From Flavobacterium hydatis (GTDB lineage Bacteria > Bacteroidota > Bacteroidia > Flavobacteriales > Flavobacteriaceae): DNA of 51,030 nt. Under the pieces are notes generated by a model, which was not told where the DNA came from, made no database searches, and was given only the letters and a program-made list of their open reading frames with translations. A program made the position numbers and the translations under genes. The stretch covers positions 1 to 51,030 of the forward strand of contig NZ_JPRM01000054.1 in the NCBI RefSeq assembly GCF_000737695.1, given 5' to 3'. Shown here in pieces: positions 34,328 to 44,144 of this stretch. Each line of letters begins with the position of its first letter. Within the stretch, counting starts at the first letter, position 1.

Positions 34328-37300
34328 ATGAAAACAAAATTATTTTTATTTATGGCGTTCATTTTCGTTTTAAAGATGAGTGCGCAAGGATTACCTTGTC
34401 GGACTACCGAAGAAAATGAAAAAATCTACAAGCTGAATCCTCATGCTTTAAAAGAGAAAAGAGACTTTGACACTTTTAGCAAAAAATTCAGCACAGAGAG
34501 AAAATCTAAAACAGCCAAAAGTTTAGAAACCACTTATGTAATTCCAGTTGTGTTCCATATATATGGAGATGTGCAAAGTGGAAAAACAGTTACTTACCAA
34601 AAAATTGTAAATCATCTAAAAGAACTTAATGATGATTTTAATGGTCGTAATGCAGATTACGCTACAGTAGATCCATTTTTTCAGGCAAGAAGAGGAACTT
34701 TAAAAATTGAATTTAAACTTGCTAAAATTGACCCAAATGGCGGTTGCTCTTCTGGAGTTGTATTTCATCCTGTAAAAAATGGTTATGGTAATGGTGGCGG
34801 ATACGATGATCAAATTGCAGCAGATGCATGGGACAATAAAAAGTATATGAATGTTTATATTCAGAACGATTTATATGCCGACGGAACGCTTAATAACTCA
34901 GGAGTTGCTTGGTACCCAAGTTCGGATATGACAGCTAATAATACAGCAAGAGTTGTGTTTAATGGAGCTTATTTATATGACAACTCTTATAGTAAAGAAT
35001 TTTCGGCTACATTAACACATGAGTTTGGTCACTTCCTGAATTTAATACACACTTTCGAAGGAGGATGTACAGGTTCTGATGAGGTAGATGATACTCCTCT
35101 AGAAGATGGTAAACATACTTTGTCTTGTACACAAGGAACAAATTGTAATGGCGATAGAGTAAACAATGAAAATTACATGGGATACAACGGTGCTCAAGGT
35201 TGTTATAAAATGTATACTCAAGGACAAATAGACAGAATGCTTGCTGCTTTACAACATCCTGCCAGAAAAACACTTTGGCAAGAAAGTAACTTAATTGCTA
35301 CAGGAGTAAATACTACAGGAGGATTATTGGCTTCAAGCACAAACTTCTTTAAAGAAGCAATTATTAACGATGGTTCATTTGATACAGGTACGGTAGTAAC
35401 TCTTACAGGAACTGAGACATTTTCTCTAGCTTCTGGAACATTAACTTCTGGAACACATTTTACTCATACTTTTCCAGCAGGAATTACACCTGTTATTACT
35501 GTAAATTCTAATTCTCAATTAACTATTACACTTACAGGAAAAGCAACAAGCCATTTAAAAACTAATAATGCAAAAGGAACAATAACATTCCTACCAGCAG
35601 CTTTCTCAGGCGGAGCAACAACGCTTACTTGTACTGCTTTGTATTATGACTTTAAATTTGTTGATCCATACGGAATATACTTTGTAGATATGCCAGATGC
35701 TACAGCAAATGCAACTCTTACATGGAAAGCGTTTGATATAGAAAAAGGAGACGATCCATCGTTTGGAGCATGGAGATATGCAGCCAACGCACTAAAAATT
35801 GAAACTTATACAAAAAAACTAGTGTGCGAAACTGGAACCAGAAATATCTCATTACTTCCTGCAAATACACAAATAAGTGCTTCTAGTAATTTTAAAGCTC
35901 CGGGAGCATATCCTGATCAATTAGATTTACGCACATCAACTTACAAAGCTTGGGATGGAAAAACTGGATATGTAGGTTTTGATTATCTTATCGATGGTTT
36001 AACATGTTATGGTTGGTTTAAAGTAAATGTAGACGCTGACGGAAACGGATATACAATTTCTGAATATGCATATAATACACAACCTGGTTCGCCTATCACT
36101 ACAGGAGTAACTGCAAAAGTTGGCGTAACCTTATCTCCAAGTACATTATATGAGTCTGATAATAATGATGGTGCAATTACAACAAATGCAGTAATTACAT
36201 TATCTACAAATAATGGAACATTTACTAAAAGCTCAGGAGCATTAACTGTAGGGACAGATTATACTATTACAGGAATACCAGCTGGGTTAACTGCAACGCT
36301 TACTTTAGAAAACAATTCAAAAGCTGTACTTGCTTTAACAGGAAAAGCAACCTCTCACTTACCAAGTAATAATTCTTCGATAATAGTAACATTTAAAGAT
36401 GCAGCTATTACTGGTGGAATTACAACACTAGATAATCCAACAAAAACAATAAAAGTAGAATTTGAAGCTCCTTTTGGAATCTATTATGTAGACAATCCCG
36501 ACTATAGTGCTTCATCTGCATCAAACTGGAAATGGTTTAGCTTAGCTATAGGAGATAATACCGAATATGGTGCGTGGCAATTTGCGGCTAATGCATTAAA
36601 AATAGAAACTTATGGCAAAAGATTAGTTTGCGAGCCTGGAACAAGAAACATTACTAAAGTTCCTGCAGGTGGCACAATAGGCGCGTCAAGCAACTTTACA
36701 GCTCCGGGATCATATCCCAACCAATTAGATTTACGTACTGCAACATATAATGTTTGGGATAACCAAACAGGTTATGTAGGTTTTGAATACACAAACAGAG
36801 GAAGAATTTGTTACGGATGGATGAAAGTAAAAGTAGATGCAACCGGAAACGGATATACTGTTACTAATTTTGCTTACAATACAAAACCAAACGAGTCTAT
36901 AACAACCCCAACTATTAATGCGCCTAGTAATCTGGTAGCAACAGCAAATGTAACTGCGCTTACCGTTGCATTAACATGGGTAGATAACTCTGATAACGAA
37001 ACAGGATTTACATTAGAAAGAGCTGAAGGAGCTGGTGCTTATAGTGTTATTAAAACTTTTGCTCCAAATATAACTTCTTACACAGATACAGGATTAACAA
37101 AAGGAAGTGCTTATTCATACAAAATGAAAGCAAACATGAATGCAACAAGTTCCGATTACTCGAATGTTGCAACTGTAACGATCGAAGATGCAAATCCAAA
37201 TCCTACATTGCCTAAGCCAATAATTAACGAAGGTGATACAGGAATTTATGCTAATGGGTTTTATGTTACATGGCCATTAATCAATGGTGCTACAAGCTAT

Positions 37301-38290
37301 GACATCCAAGTGTATGATGAAACAAACGGATGGACAGACAAAGGAACATCTACTGTACATTATTTATACATTAATAAACAAGGAAGCCAAACAAATTATA
37401 GAGTAAGAATGAGAGCGGTAAATGCAACCGGAACAAGCGATTGGAGTCTTCCTAGAGACTTTACACTTCCTGGAGCATTACTTGCACCAACAAATCTTAC
37501 TGCAACAGCAAATGCTACTACTCTAGAAGTTGAATTAGCATGGGATGATAACTCAGGTATCGAAACAGGATTCTCTATAGAAAGAGCTTTAGGTAACGGA
37601 GCATATAGCGTAATTGCTACTCTTGGTGCCGATGAAACTTCATATACAGATACAGGATTAATAGCAGGAAATAGTTACTCTTATAAAGTAAGAACAAACC
37701 AAGATGCTACATATTCTTCTTATTCTAATATAGCAACTGTAACCATCGATAATGCAAACCCAGCTTTACCAATTCCGGTGTTTTATGATCCGTCAAACGG
37801 AACGTATGCAGATGGTTTTTATGCAACATGGGCTTTAATAAATGGTGTAACAAGTTATGAGTTACAATTATACAATCAGGTAACAGGATGGGAAGCATTC
37901 GGAACATCAACAGCGCATTTTATCTATTTCCCTAAGCAAGGCGCAGAAAGAAATTACAGAATTAGAATTAGAGCCGTAAACGCAAATGGAGAAAGCGATT
38001 GGAGTGCGCCACTAGATGTTACACTTCCTCCTACACTTGGCGTTAATGAATTCGATAATGATAAGTCATTTACAATTTCTCCAAACCCAGCGTCGGATGT
38101 GATTAATTTCACATTCAAGAATATAGAATCTACAAATCTGGTAATTACAATTTATAACAATGCAGGAGCGTTAATAGATACCGTTCGTAACACAACAAGT
38201 TATCATGTTAACCATTTACCAACAGGTATATACTATGTAGTAATTACAGATGGAACGCTTAAACAAAGCAAAAAACTGGTAATTAAATAA
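34328..38290 (+). CDS. Secreted M43 (pappalysin-like) metalloprotease, T9SS substrate
   Basis: The 1320-residue protein has a signal peptide (1-20), a catalytic domain to about 320, two tandem copies of a 250-residue module (about 340-590 and 600-855, sharing LTGKATSHL and FGAW/YGAW-AANALKIET), then two alternating pairs of fibronectin III-like domains (865-1235), and a type IX sorting tail from 1246 (FTISPNPASDVINFTF to the basic end). The zinc site HEFGHFLNLIH is at 231-241, with the Met-turn NYM at 282-284. The usual Gly of HExxHxxGxxH is Asn238. Placed after susCD and hydroxyproline genes, collagen or gelatin is a reasonable substrate, but this is inferred. Confidence 0.9.
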   Translation: MKTKLFLFMAFIFVLKMSAQGLPCRTTEENEKIYKLNPHALKEKRDFDTFSKKFSTERKSKTAKSLETTYVIPVVFHIYGDVQSGKTVTYQKIVNHLKELNDDFNGRNADYATVDPFFQARRGTLKIEFKLAKIDPNGGCSSGVVFHPVKNGYGNGGGYDDQIAADAWDNKKYMNVYIQNDLYADGTLNNSGVAWYPSSDMTANNTARVVFNGAYLYDNSYSKEFSATLTHEFGHFLNLIHTFEGGCTGSDEVDDTPLEDGKHTLSCTQGTNCNGDRVNNENYMGYNGAQGCYKMYTQGQIDRMLAALQHPARKTLWQESNLIATGVNTTGGLLASSTNFFKEAIINDGSFDTGTVVTLTGTETFSLASGTLTSGTHFTHTFPAGITPVITVNSNSQLTITLTGKATSHLKTNNAKGTITFLPAAFSGGATTLTCTALYYDFKFVDPYGIYFVDMPDATANATLTWKAFDIEKGDDPSFGAWRYAANALKIETYTKKLVCETGTRNISLLPANTQISASSNFKAPGAYPDQLDLRTSTYKAWDGKTGYVGFDYLIDGLTCYGWFKVNVDADGNGYTISEYAYNTQPGSPITTGVTAKVGVTLSPSTLYESDNNDGAITTNAVITLSTNNGTFTKSSGALTVGTDYTITGIPAGLTATLTLENNSKAVLALTGKATSHLPSNNSSIIVTFKDAAITGGITTLDNPTKTIKVEFEAPFGIYYVDNPDYSASSASNWKWFSLAIGDNTEYGAWQFAANALKIETYGKRLVCEPGTRNITKVPAGGTIGASSNFTAPGSYPNQLDLRTATYNVWDNQTGYVGFEYTNRGRICYGWMKVKVDATGNGYTVTNFAYNTKPNESITTPTINAPSNLVATANVTALTVALTWVDNSDNETGFTLERAEGAGAYSVIKTFAPNITSYTDTGLTKGSAYSYKMKANMNATSSDYSNVATVTIEDANPNPTLPKPIINEGDTGIYANGFYVTWPLINGATSYDIQVYDETNGWTDKGTSTVHYLYINKQGSQTNYRVRMRAVNATGTSDWSLPRDFTLPGALLAPTNLTATANATTLEVELAWDDNSGIETGFSIERALGNGAYSVIATLGADETSYTDTGLIAGNSYSYKVRTNQDATYSSYSNIATVTIDNANPALPIPVFYDPSNGTYADGFYATWALINGVTSYELQLYNQVTGWEAFGTSTAHFIYFPKQGAERNYRIRIRAVNANGESDWSAPLDVTLPPTLGVNEFDNDKSFTISPNPASDVINFTFKNIESTNLVITIYNNAGALIDTVRNTTSYHVNHLPTGIYYVVITDGTLKQSKKLVIK

Positions 38291-38329
38291 ACGATACTTA
38301 ATTTTTTTAGAATAATACTCATAAAACTA

Positions 38330-38360
38330 AACCGCCTAAAGATATCTTTCGGCGGTTTTT
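38330..38360 (+). terminator. Terminator after the metalloprotease
   Basis: AACCGCC pairs with GGCGGTT; the inner sequence AAAGATATCTTT extends the stem past one mismatch, and a T run follows. Confidence 0.85.
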
Positions 38361-38394
38361 CTTTTTTGAAATTTTTTAAAAATGTGATAGATAA

Positions 38395-38578
38395 TTGCTC
38401 CAGCGGAGCATAATGTTTATAGTTTTTTTTTAGAATTTAAGGATTAAGCTACAGCGTAGCGACATCTTTGATTTCTATTCAGATTGCTATACATGTCACC
38501 CCAATGGGGTTTTACAAAATGACTTATGAATTTCTATAAATATAGCGTCCCTCTGGGACTTAATTAGCAACTATAACG
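38395..38578. repeat. Composite repeat of small hairpins
   Basis: In order: GCTCC/GGAGC, CTAC/GTAG around AGC, CACCCC/GGGGT and GTCCC/GGGAC, spaced by T- and A-rich DNA. I recall arrays of such short hairpins as common intergenic filler in flavobacterial genomes. No gene is seen between the terminator and the next coding sequence. Confidence 0.55.
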
Positions 38579-38628
38579 CAGGCGGTCTTTCTTTTTATAA
38601 CTTTGTGAGACTAATTTCAGAATATAAC

Positions 38629-39006
38629 ATGAGAAAACAATATAACTTACGCCCGAGCAAAGATGGTTTAAAGGCTTGGGATGTACATCGATTAATAGAA
38701 CTATCAAAAAACTTCCCAGTTAAACGTGTTTTGCTAAGCGAAATTAATGAAGTAAACGAAACATACTGGTTTCAAGATCCGAGTCAATTACCCACCTGTT
38801 CAGCAATACTAGAGCATATAAAACTAATGGATAAAGCAAGCCTAGATTATCCAATTATCCTATGTGCCAACGGACGTTTGATGGACGGAATGCATCGCGT
38901 AATGAAAGCACTGCAACAAGGTCATACCGATATTAAAGTAGTGCAGTTTGATGTCACACCCGAACCCGACTTTATAGGTATTCCGACAGATGAGCTACCT
39001 TATTAA
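38629..39006 (+). CDS. Small ParB/sulfiredoxin-fold-like protein
   Basis: I start this 125-residue protein at MRKQYNLRPSKDG; an ATG eight codons earlier is possible. The segment YPIILCANGRLMDGMHRVMK resembles the ParB/Srx nucleotide-binding motif (DGxHR with a preceding hydrophobic strand), and the protein is too small to be a partition factor. Its role is unknown. It stands alone between repeats and has no visible link to the peptide-use genes. Confidence 0.7.
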   Translation: MRKQYNLRPSKDGLKAWDVHRLIELSKNFPVKRVLLSEINEVNETYWFQDPSQLPTCSAILEHIKLMDKASLDYPIILCANGRLMDGMHRVMKALQQGHTDIKVVQFDVTPEPDFIGIPTDELPY

Positions 39007-39059
39007 AAAATTAAAACCTTAGTTCCTTTGCCTTATTTAATCATTAATAATAAAAGTTA

Positions 39060-39145
39060 AAGCAAGGAGCTATTTCCTGCTATACACTATATCTTTTATG
39101 GCAAACCCCGCCATAAAAGGATGCCGTTTCTATCAGGGCTAAAAG
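39060..39145. repeat. Dispersed intergenic repeat with 10-bp hairpin
   Basis: The 10-bp stem CTTTTATGGC/GCCATAAAAG (39093-39119) lies between AGCAAGGAGC and GGATGCCGTTTCTATCAGGG. I remember this arrangement as a frequent repeat in Flavobacterium genomes; a genome search would confirm. Confidence 0.55.
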
Positions 39146-39239
39146 AAAAAACAACACCTGAATAATTTATTAAATAAAACAAACAACAACTCTTTTTTAT
39201 AGATAATTTCGTAAACAAACTAAAAATAATATTCTAAAT

Positions 39240-39980
39240 ATGAAATACATATTAACCTTATTAATCACACTACTTTCATATAATATGCATTCGCAAAATA
39301 TTTTTGGAGAAAAATGGAATATAAGCGAAATTATTGGTCAAGATACCAAGTATACACAAGAATATACATTATCCAAGATTGACCAAAGCGATAATAATTA
39401 TGTTATGCAAGGCACTAAAATATCTTTTGATAAGGATAATACATTTAACTGCCTTTATTCAGCCAGATGCGGAAATGATTGTTTTCCTTCTTCAGTCGGT
39501 ACATACAAAATAATCGATAACAAACACATCAATTTATTTGTAAAAGAATTTAGACAAACAGGCTTTTGTGAACATAAAAAAATTGCATTAAATCTTAATT
39601 TAGGACAGTATTATATATCACAAAAATCAGATACAATAATAAAACTCATTAAGAGCGACGGAAATATATTTCAGGATAATCTAAACGAAAAATACTCTTT
39701 AATGATTGATGATTACATCAAAGAAATAAAACACAGAACTGCAGATTTGCTTAATTTTAAAACAAACCTAACCGATGATTCCTTGATAGTAAATGCATAT
39801 ATAAAGAATAAAACGAAAATTAAAAATTATAAGATTCTCTATAGCAAAAAACAAAACGCTATTTTTCTAGTAAACTTAATTAAAAACGAAGACGTTAAGA
39901 ATGATTATTTTTATATAATACATACTTTTGAAAAAAATTATGAATACCAAGTTGGCTATTATAAACTCAAAAAGAAGTAA
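39240..39980 (+). CDS. Secreted protein of unknown function, 246 residues
   Basis: A signal peptide (MKYILTLLITLLSYNMHSQN) shows export. The mature part contains a Cys-rich stretch (ARCGNDCFPSSVGTYKI, then TGFCEHKK), which may form disulphides in the periplasm. The start EKWNISEIIG and beta-rich pattern recall lipocalin-like domains, but I cannot assign it. The gene is flanked by repeats on both sides and by no related gene. Confidence 0.65.
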   Translation: MKYILTLLITLLSYNMHSQNIFGEKWNISEIIGQDTKYTQEYTLSKIDQSDNNYVMQGTKISFDKDNTFNCLYSARCGNDCFPSSVGTYKIIDNKHINLFVKEFRQTGFCEHKKIALNLNLGQYYISQKSDTIIKLIKSDGNIFQDNLNEKYSLMIDDYIKEIKHRTADLLNFKTNLTDDSLIVNAYIKNKTKIKNYKILYSKKQNAIFLVNLIKNEDVKNDYFYIIHTFEKNYEYQVGYYKLKKK

Positions 39981-40010
39981 TAACACTAACATGTTTTTAG
40001 TATGATAATT

Positions 40011-40220
40011 ATACCTACAAGGTCAAAAAAAGACCTTGCAGGATAATAAATCTGCAAAAAATCGCTTAAATCTGCGTTATCTGCGTGAAACTTTAAACTT
40101 TGAAAGCTTTAAAGAATATTAGTGAGATAATTAATACCTACAAGGTCAAAAAAAAACCTTGCAGGATAATAAATCTGCAAAAATTCGCTTAAATCTGCGT
40201 TATCTGCGTGAAACTTTAAA
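40011..40220. repeat. Two direct repeats of about 87 bp, period 123 bp
   Basis: Each unit starts ATACCTACAAGGTC, runs through CCTTGCAGGATAATAAATC and the phrase AATCTGCGTTATCTGCGTG, and ends ACTTTAAACTTT. Units begin at 40011 and 40134 and differ by a few bases. The first 25 bases of each form a CAAGGT/CCTTG hairpin. It lies between convergent genes. Confidence 0.75.
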
Positions 40221-40238
40221 CTTTAAACTTTAAAAAGG

Positions 40239-41450
40239 TTAATATCCAAAAGGATTATCAACACTATTCATTGGTTCAGTAAACCATTTAGGTCCATTGG
40301 CAGTCATGTAAAAATGATCTTCATGGCGAATACCAAATTTCCCCGGAATACAAATCATTGGTTCATTACTTACAACCATTCCTTCTTCAAGTTTAATTTC
40401 GCTTCCTCTTACCAAATATGGATATTCATGAATGTCCAAACCAGTTCCATGTCCTACACGATGAGGTAATCCTGGCAAGCTATAATCAGAGCTTAATCCC
40501 GCTTCCGCTAAAGTTTTTCTGGCAGCATCATCTACAGAACCACAAGTAGCTCCTATCTGAGCAGCAACAAAAGCAGCATGTTGAGTAGCTTTTTCAAGAT
40601 TCCAAATAATTTTGTATTCTTCAGATGCGGTTCCATAAGCATACGATCTTGTAATATCCGAAAGATATCCTTCAAGTCTGCAACCTGTATCAATAATAAC
40701 CGCTCCATTATCTTTTAAGTCCTGAGGAACAGATACACCGTGAGGATATTGTGTGTCATCGGCAAACAATACAATACAAAAATACGATCCCGAAGGAATC
40801 CCTGCTTTTATATGAGCAGCATTAATAAAACTAGTAACCTCATTAGCACTTATTCCTGGTCTCAATATCTTAGCAGCTGCACGTTGTACAACCATAGTAA
40901 TATCTTTAGCTCTTTGGATAATAGCAATCTCATTTGCTGATTTTTGCATTCTGCAACCCGAAGTAATTGGTAAAGCATTTATAACCGTATAAGATTGATT
41001 AGTTTTAGTTACACCATCAACCAAGAAATACGGAGATGATTCATCTAAAGCAATAGTTTCATCAACTATGTTTTTGCTTTTTAATAATTCACCCATCAAA
41101 GCATACGGAGATTCATGTTCTTCCCAGCAATTGATTTTCCCGTTTATTTCCATATACTTTTTAAAAGTACCTTCTTCAAACTTAGGAACAATATAATCTA
41201 ACGTTCCATCATCGTATAATAAAGCACCAACCATTCTTTCAGATGGATTCCATTTTGTACCAGTAAAATAATAAAGGTTCGTTCCAGCGTTAACATATGT
41301 CGCCTTTACCTTTACCTCTTTCATAATAACAACTGCTTTTTTAATTCTATTTAAATATTCCTCTGCTTGAATTGGTTTTACATCCAAAGTCATATTTTCA
41401 ATTTTTTCTAACTCAATAGCTGCGTTCGAGCCTCCTATTCCAATTGCCAT
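40239..41450 (-). CDS. M24 family Xaa-Pro peptidase (prolidase-like)
   Basis: The 403-residue protein has a creatinase-like N-terminal domain and an M24 catalytic domain with its ligands visible: Asp in VIIDTGC, Asp in YLSDITRSY, His in GHGTGLDIHEYP, Glu in SNEPMICIPG and Glu in GIRHEDHF. It differs from the aminopeptidase P at 27295 and is closer to bacterial Xaa-Pro dipeptidases. It would release Pro or hydroxyproline from imported peptides and stands next to the second hydroxyproline block on the same strand, though a 550-base repeat region lies between. Confidence 0.88.
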   Translation of the reverse strand: MAIGIGGSNAAIELEKIENMTLDVKPIQAEEYLNRIKKAVVIMKEVKVKATYVNAGTNLYYFTGTKWNPSERMVGALLYDDGTLDYIVPKFEEGTFKKYMEINGKINCWEEHESPYALMGELLKSKNIVDETIALDESSPYFLVDGVTKTNQSYTVINALPITSGCRMQKSANEIAIIQRAKDITMVVQRAAAKILRPGISANEVTSFINAAHIKAGIPSGSYFCIVLFADDTQYPHGVSVPQDLKDNGAVIIDTGCRLEGYLSDITRSYAYGTASEEYKIIWNLEKATQHAAFVAAQIGATCGSVDDAARKTLAEAGLSSDYSLPGLPHRVGHGTGLDIHEYPYLVRGSEIKLEEGMVVSNEPMICIPGKFGIRHEDHFYMTANGPKWFTEPMNSVDNPFGY

Positions 41451-41626
41451 TTATTATATTTTAAATTGTTTAATTAATTTATCTAAAACCGTTAAGGTTA
41501 TTAATTATATGCAGCAGGAAAACTACCTGCAAGGTTTACACAAAGTTCGTAAAGTTTTTAAAATCTTTCTAATATTTAACCGCAAAGGGAGCAAAGATTT
41601 ACGCAAAGCTCGCAAAGTTTATCCCC

Positions 41627-41725
41627 AATCTTGTCATCCTGAGCGGAGTCGAAGGATCGTAAGAAACTCCATTATCTTTATCGAGCTACTCGCGGAGACC
41701 CTTCGTTCCTCAGGGTGACAAGATT
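41627..41725. repeat. 99-bp repeat with inverted ends, copy A
   Basis: AATCTTGTCATCCTGAG at the left pairs with CTCAGGGTGACAAGATT at the right with one mismatch; inside are GTCGAAGGATC and GACCCTTCG, which also pair. The same element follows at 41790. Confidence 0.8.
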
Positions 41726-41789
41726 GTGGTAATTCGTAGCGAAAAATTTAACCGCAAAGATTTACGCAAAGCTCACAGAGTTTATCCCC

Positions 41790-41888
41790 AATCTTGTCAT
41801 CCTGAGCGAAGTCGAAGGATCACAAGAAACTCAATAATCTTTATCGAGCTACTCGCGGAGACCCTTCGTTCCTCAGGGTGACAAGATT
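41790..41888. repeat. 99-bp repeat with inverted ends, copy B
   Basis: It is nearly identical to copy A, starting 163 bases later, with a few substitutions such as GAGCGAAGTC for GAGCGGAGTC. Confidence 0.8.
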
Positions 41889-42000
41889 GTGGTTTAAAGC
41901 CGAAAATTAAAGGTGACAAGATTGAGCTTATTCGCACTATTTATCAGAACCTTAGCACCTCAGAACCTTTGCCTCTTTGAACCTCTGAACCTTAAAAAAC

Positions 42001-43068
42001 CTATCTCAAAATAAACCCATTCTTCATAGGATCTTTTGGATCTATGATAAAAGTATTAATACCGGTTACAAAAGCAGTTCCTTCTACTTGCGGAATCACA
42101 GCCATAAACGGACCAAAATCTTTTTCCTTCACAAGCGAACCGTTAAAAGTACTTCCTGTAATACTTTCTATTGTAATAGATTCATTCGGTTTTATAGCAT
42201 TTCTGGCATGCTCAATAGCAATTCTGCCCGATACACCCGAACCAGTCGGAGAACGATCTACTTCGCCATCGGCAAAAACACAAACATTCCTGCTATGATT
42301 AGCAATTTCCTGAGGTTCATCTATAAAAATTGTTCCGTAAAGAAAACTCAAATCATCTTCAAAAGGATGTAAAATTTCTTTATCTGCATCCATTACAGCA
42401 TGCTTTATATCTACTCCACTTTGTATAATGGTACGATAATCTTCTTCGGTTAAACCAAAATTCAAATGCGTATTTTTTCTTAAATCGACATAAGCATAAA
42501 AAGCGCCGCCATAAGCCAAATCATAAACAACATTTCCTATACCAGGAACATCTACAATACGATCTAGTCCTACAACAAAACTAGGCACACAATGAAAACG
42601 TACTCCTGTTACTTCTCCCTTTTTAATGGTAACATAAGAGAATATTCTGCCGCAAGGAGCATCAATTTTTAGTTCATTTTCGCCTTCTATTACAGTAATC
42701 CAATTCATTTTCGCAGCAAGCGTACTTATAGCAATAATTGCATGACCGCACATACTGCTATATCCCTCGTTGTGCATAAACAAAATTCCAAAATCGGCAT
42801 CATCATCATTTGGCGGAAGCAAAATACAACCATACATATCAGCATGACCACGAGGCTCAAACATCAATGAAGTTCTTAAATAATCGTAATTTTCTTTAAT
42901 ATCACGACGATATTCTAACACACTGTTTCCTTTAAGTTCAGGAAAACCCGAAACAATAACACGCAATGGTTCGCCACCAGTATGCATATCAATCGTTTTT
43001 ATTTGTAATGCATTCGATGCTATTTTATAATCTGTATTAGCACAAATATTGCTATATGTTTTAGACAT
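42001..43068 (-). CDS. trans-3-Hydroxy-L-proline dehydratase (proline racemase family)
   Basis: The 355-residue protein keeps the first catalytic cysteine, Cys107 in SSMCGHAIIA, but the second motif reads DRSPTGSGVSGR, with Thr275 instead of Cys. A Cys/Thr pair is the known mark of trans-3-hydroxy-L-proline dehydratases, which give pyrroline-2-carboxylate. The upstream, overlapping gene encodes a reductase-like protein that would turn that product into L-proline. It is thus distinct from the Cys/Cys epimerase at 24967. The function is motif- and context-based but well supported. Confidence 0.85.
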   Translation of the reverse strand: MSKTYSNICANTDYKIASNALQIKTIDMHTGGEPLRVIVSGFPELKGNSVLEYRRDIKENYDYLRTSLMFEPRGHADMYGCILLPPNDDDADFGILFMHNEGYSSMCGHAIIAISTLAAKMNWITVIEGENELKIDAPCGRIFSYVTIKKGEVTGVRFHCVPSFVVGLDRIVDVPGIGNVVYDLAYGGAFYAYVDLRKNTHLNFGLTEEDYRTIIQSGVDIKHAVMDADKEILHPFEDDLSFLYGTIFIDEPQEIANHSRNVCVFADGEVDRSPTGSGVSGRIAIEHARNAIKPNESITIESITGSTFNGSLVKEKDFGPFMAVIPQVEGTAFVTGINTFIIDPKDPMKNGFILR

Positions 43069-44035
43069 TTATTGATGATTTTAAATTAAACTCTTTATAA
43101 AAATATGCTGCTGCAACAAGATCTTCTAAAGCATGACCAACAGATTTAAAGAAAGTAATTTCAGTATCAGATGTTCTGCCAGTTTTTTTATTGCTGCATA
43201 ATTCAAACAAATCAGCTTTAATAGATTCTCTTGTAATAATCCCGTTAGTTAGCGGAATCAAAATATCGCCACTTTCTTTTAATCCACCTTGATATGTATC
43301 AAGAAACACGCTCGATTTTAGAATTGCTTCATCATCGGCTTCACGCATATCTTTTTTATATGCACCAACCAAATCCAGATGTTGTCCTGCTTTAAGCCAT
43401 TTGCCAAACACAAGCGGAACAGGCGATAATGTAGCCGACGAGATTATATCAACTTGAGATATCACTTCTTCGATTGTAGAAACTGCTATACAAGTAAAAG
43501 GAGAATTTTTTAATGCATCGCAAACCATTTGTGCTTTTTCTATCGTTCTTCCCCATACATATACTTGTTTAATAGGGCGAACACTTGCATGCGCCTGAAT
43601 TAGATTAATTGCCAATGCACCAGTTCCTATCATAAGCATAGATGAAGCATCTTTGCGAGAAAGATAACTACTTGCCAATGCCGATGTTGCTGCAGTTCTT
43701 TTGCCTGTTAAAGATTTTGCATCAAGAATAGCTTTGATATTCCCTTTATGTCCGTCTAGATAAATGTAAGTTCCTTGTATAGAAGGCAAATCATATTTAC
43801 CATTGTTAGGGCTTACTGTAACGATTTTTACTCCTAAATCTTTCCCAGGTTGGAATGCGGGCATTAATAATAATGTTGAATCTTTGTTTTCTTCAGGATT
43901 AGAAAAATCATGATGATGCCGAAGTGGTACTTCTATTTTCTCAGTCGAAAATCCCTCGCGAAGTCCTTCTATTAATTTTTTAAAATCACAATTTTCTTCA
44001 ATAAAATTGTCTGAAATAAGTTGAATAGGTTCCAT
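43061..44035 (-). CDS. Pyrroline-2-carboxylate reductase-like (ornithine cyclodeaminase family)
   Basis: The 324-residue protein is in the ornithine cyclodeaminase/mu-crystallin family: RTAATSALASSYLSRKDASS, a Rossmann motif MLMIGTGALAINLIQAHA, and VDIISSATLSPVPLVFG. Family members paired with a 3-hydroxyproline dehydratase reduce pyrroline-2-carboxylate to L-proline with NAD(P)H. Its stop overlaps the start of the dehydratase gene by eight bases, so the two are translated together. It is divergent from the secreted prolyl peptidase. Confidence 0.87.
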   Translation of the reverse strand: MEPIQLISDNFIEENCDFKKLIEGLREGFSTEKIEVPLRHHHDFSNPEENKDSTLLLMPAFQPGKDLGVKIVTVSPNNGKYDLPSIQGTYIYLDGHKGNIKAILDAKSLTGKRTAATSALASSYLSRKDASSMLMIGTGALAINLIQAHASVRPIKQVYVWGRTIEKAQMVCDALKNSPFTCIAVSTIEEVISQVDIISSATLSPVPLVFGKWLKAGQHLDLVGAYKKDMREADDEAILKSSVFLDTYQGGLKESGDILIPLTNGIITRESIKADLFELCSNKKTGRTSDTEITFFKSVGHALEDLVAAAYFYKEFNLKSSINV

Positions 44036-44144
44036 ATTTAAAGTTGAAATTTCACTAAAAATAGTAGATTATTTTTTCCAAATCCAATTTTGCAAAGAAG
44101 TAGTTAACATAAGGCAACTTAAGGTTAATATAGTATAAATTGAT

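Larger units (their letters stand above)
41451..42000. other. Repeat-filled intergenic region
   Basis: No gene is supported. It holds short CGCAAAG-rich repeats, two 99-bp inverted-ended repeats (41627-41725, 41790-41888), a partial third GGTGACAAGATTG near 41912, and a CAGAACCTTTG-type repeat at 41945-41997 that recurs at 48930 and 50398. Confidence 0.65.

Noticed and set aside
41627..41888. Two near-identical 99-bp units that could suggest a short CRISPR array
   Set aside because: Units are too long, have inverted ends, are only two in number, and no cas gene is nearby; they fit a dispersed repeat.
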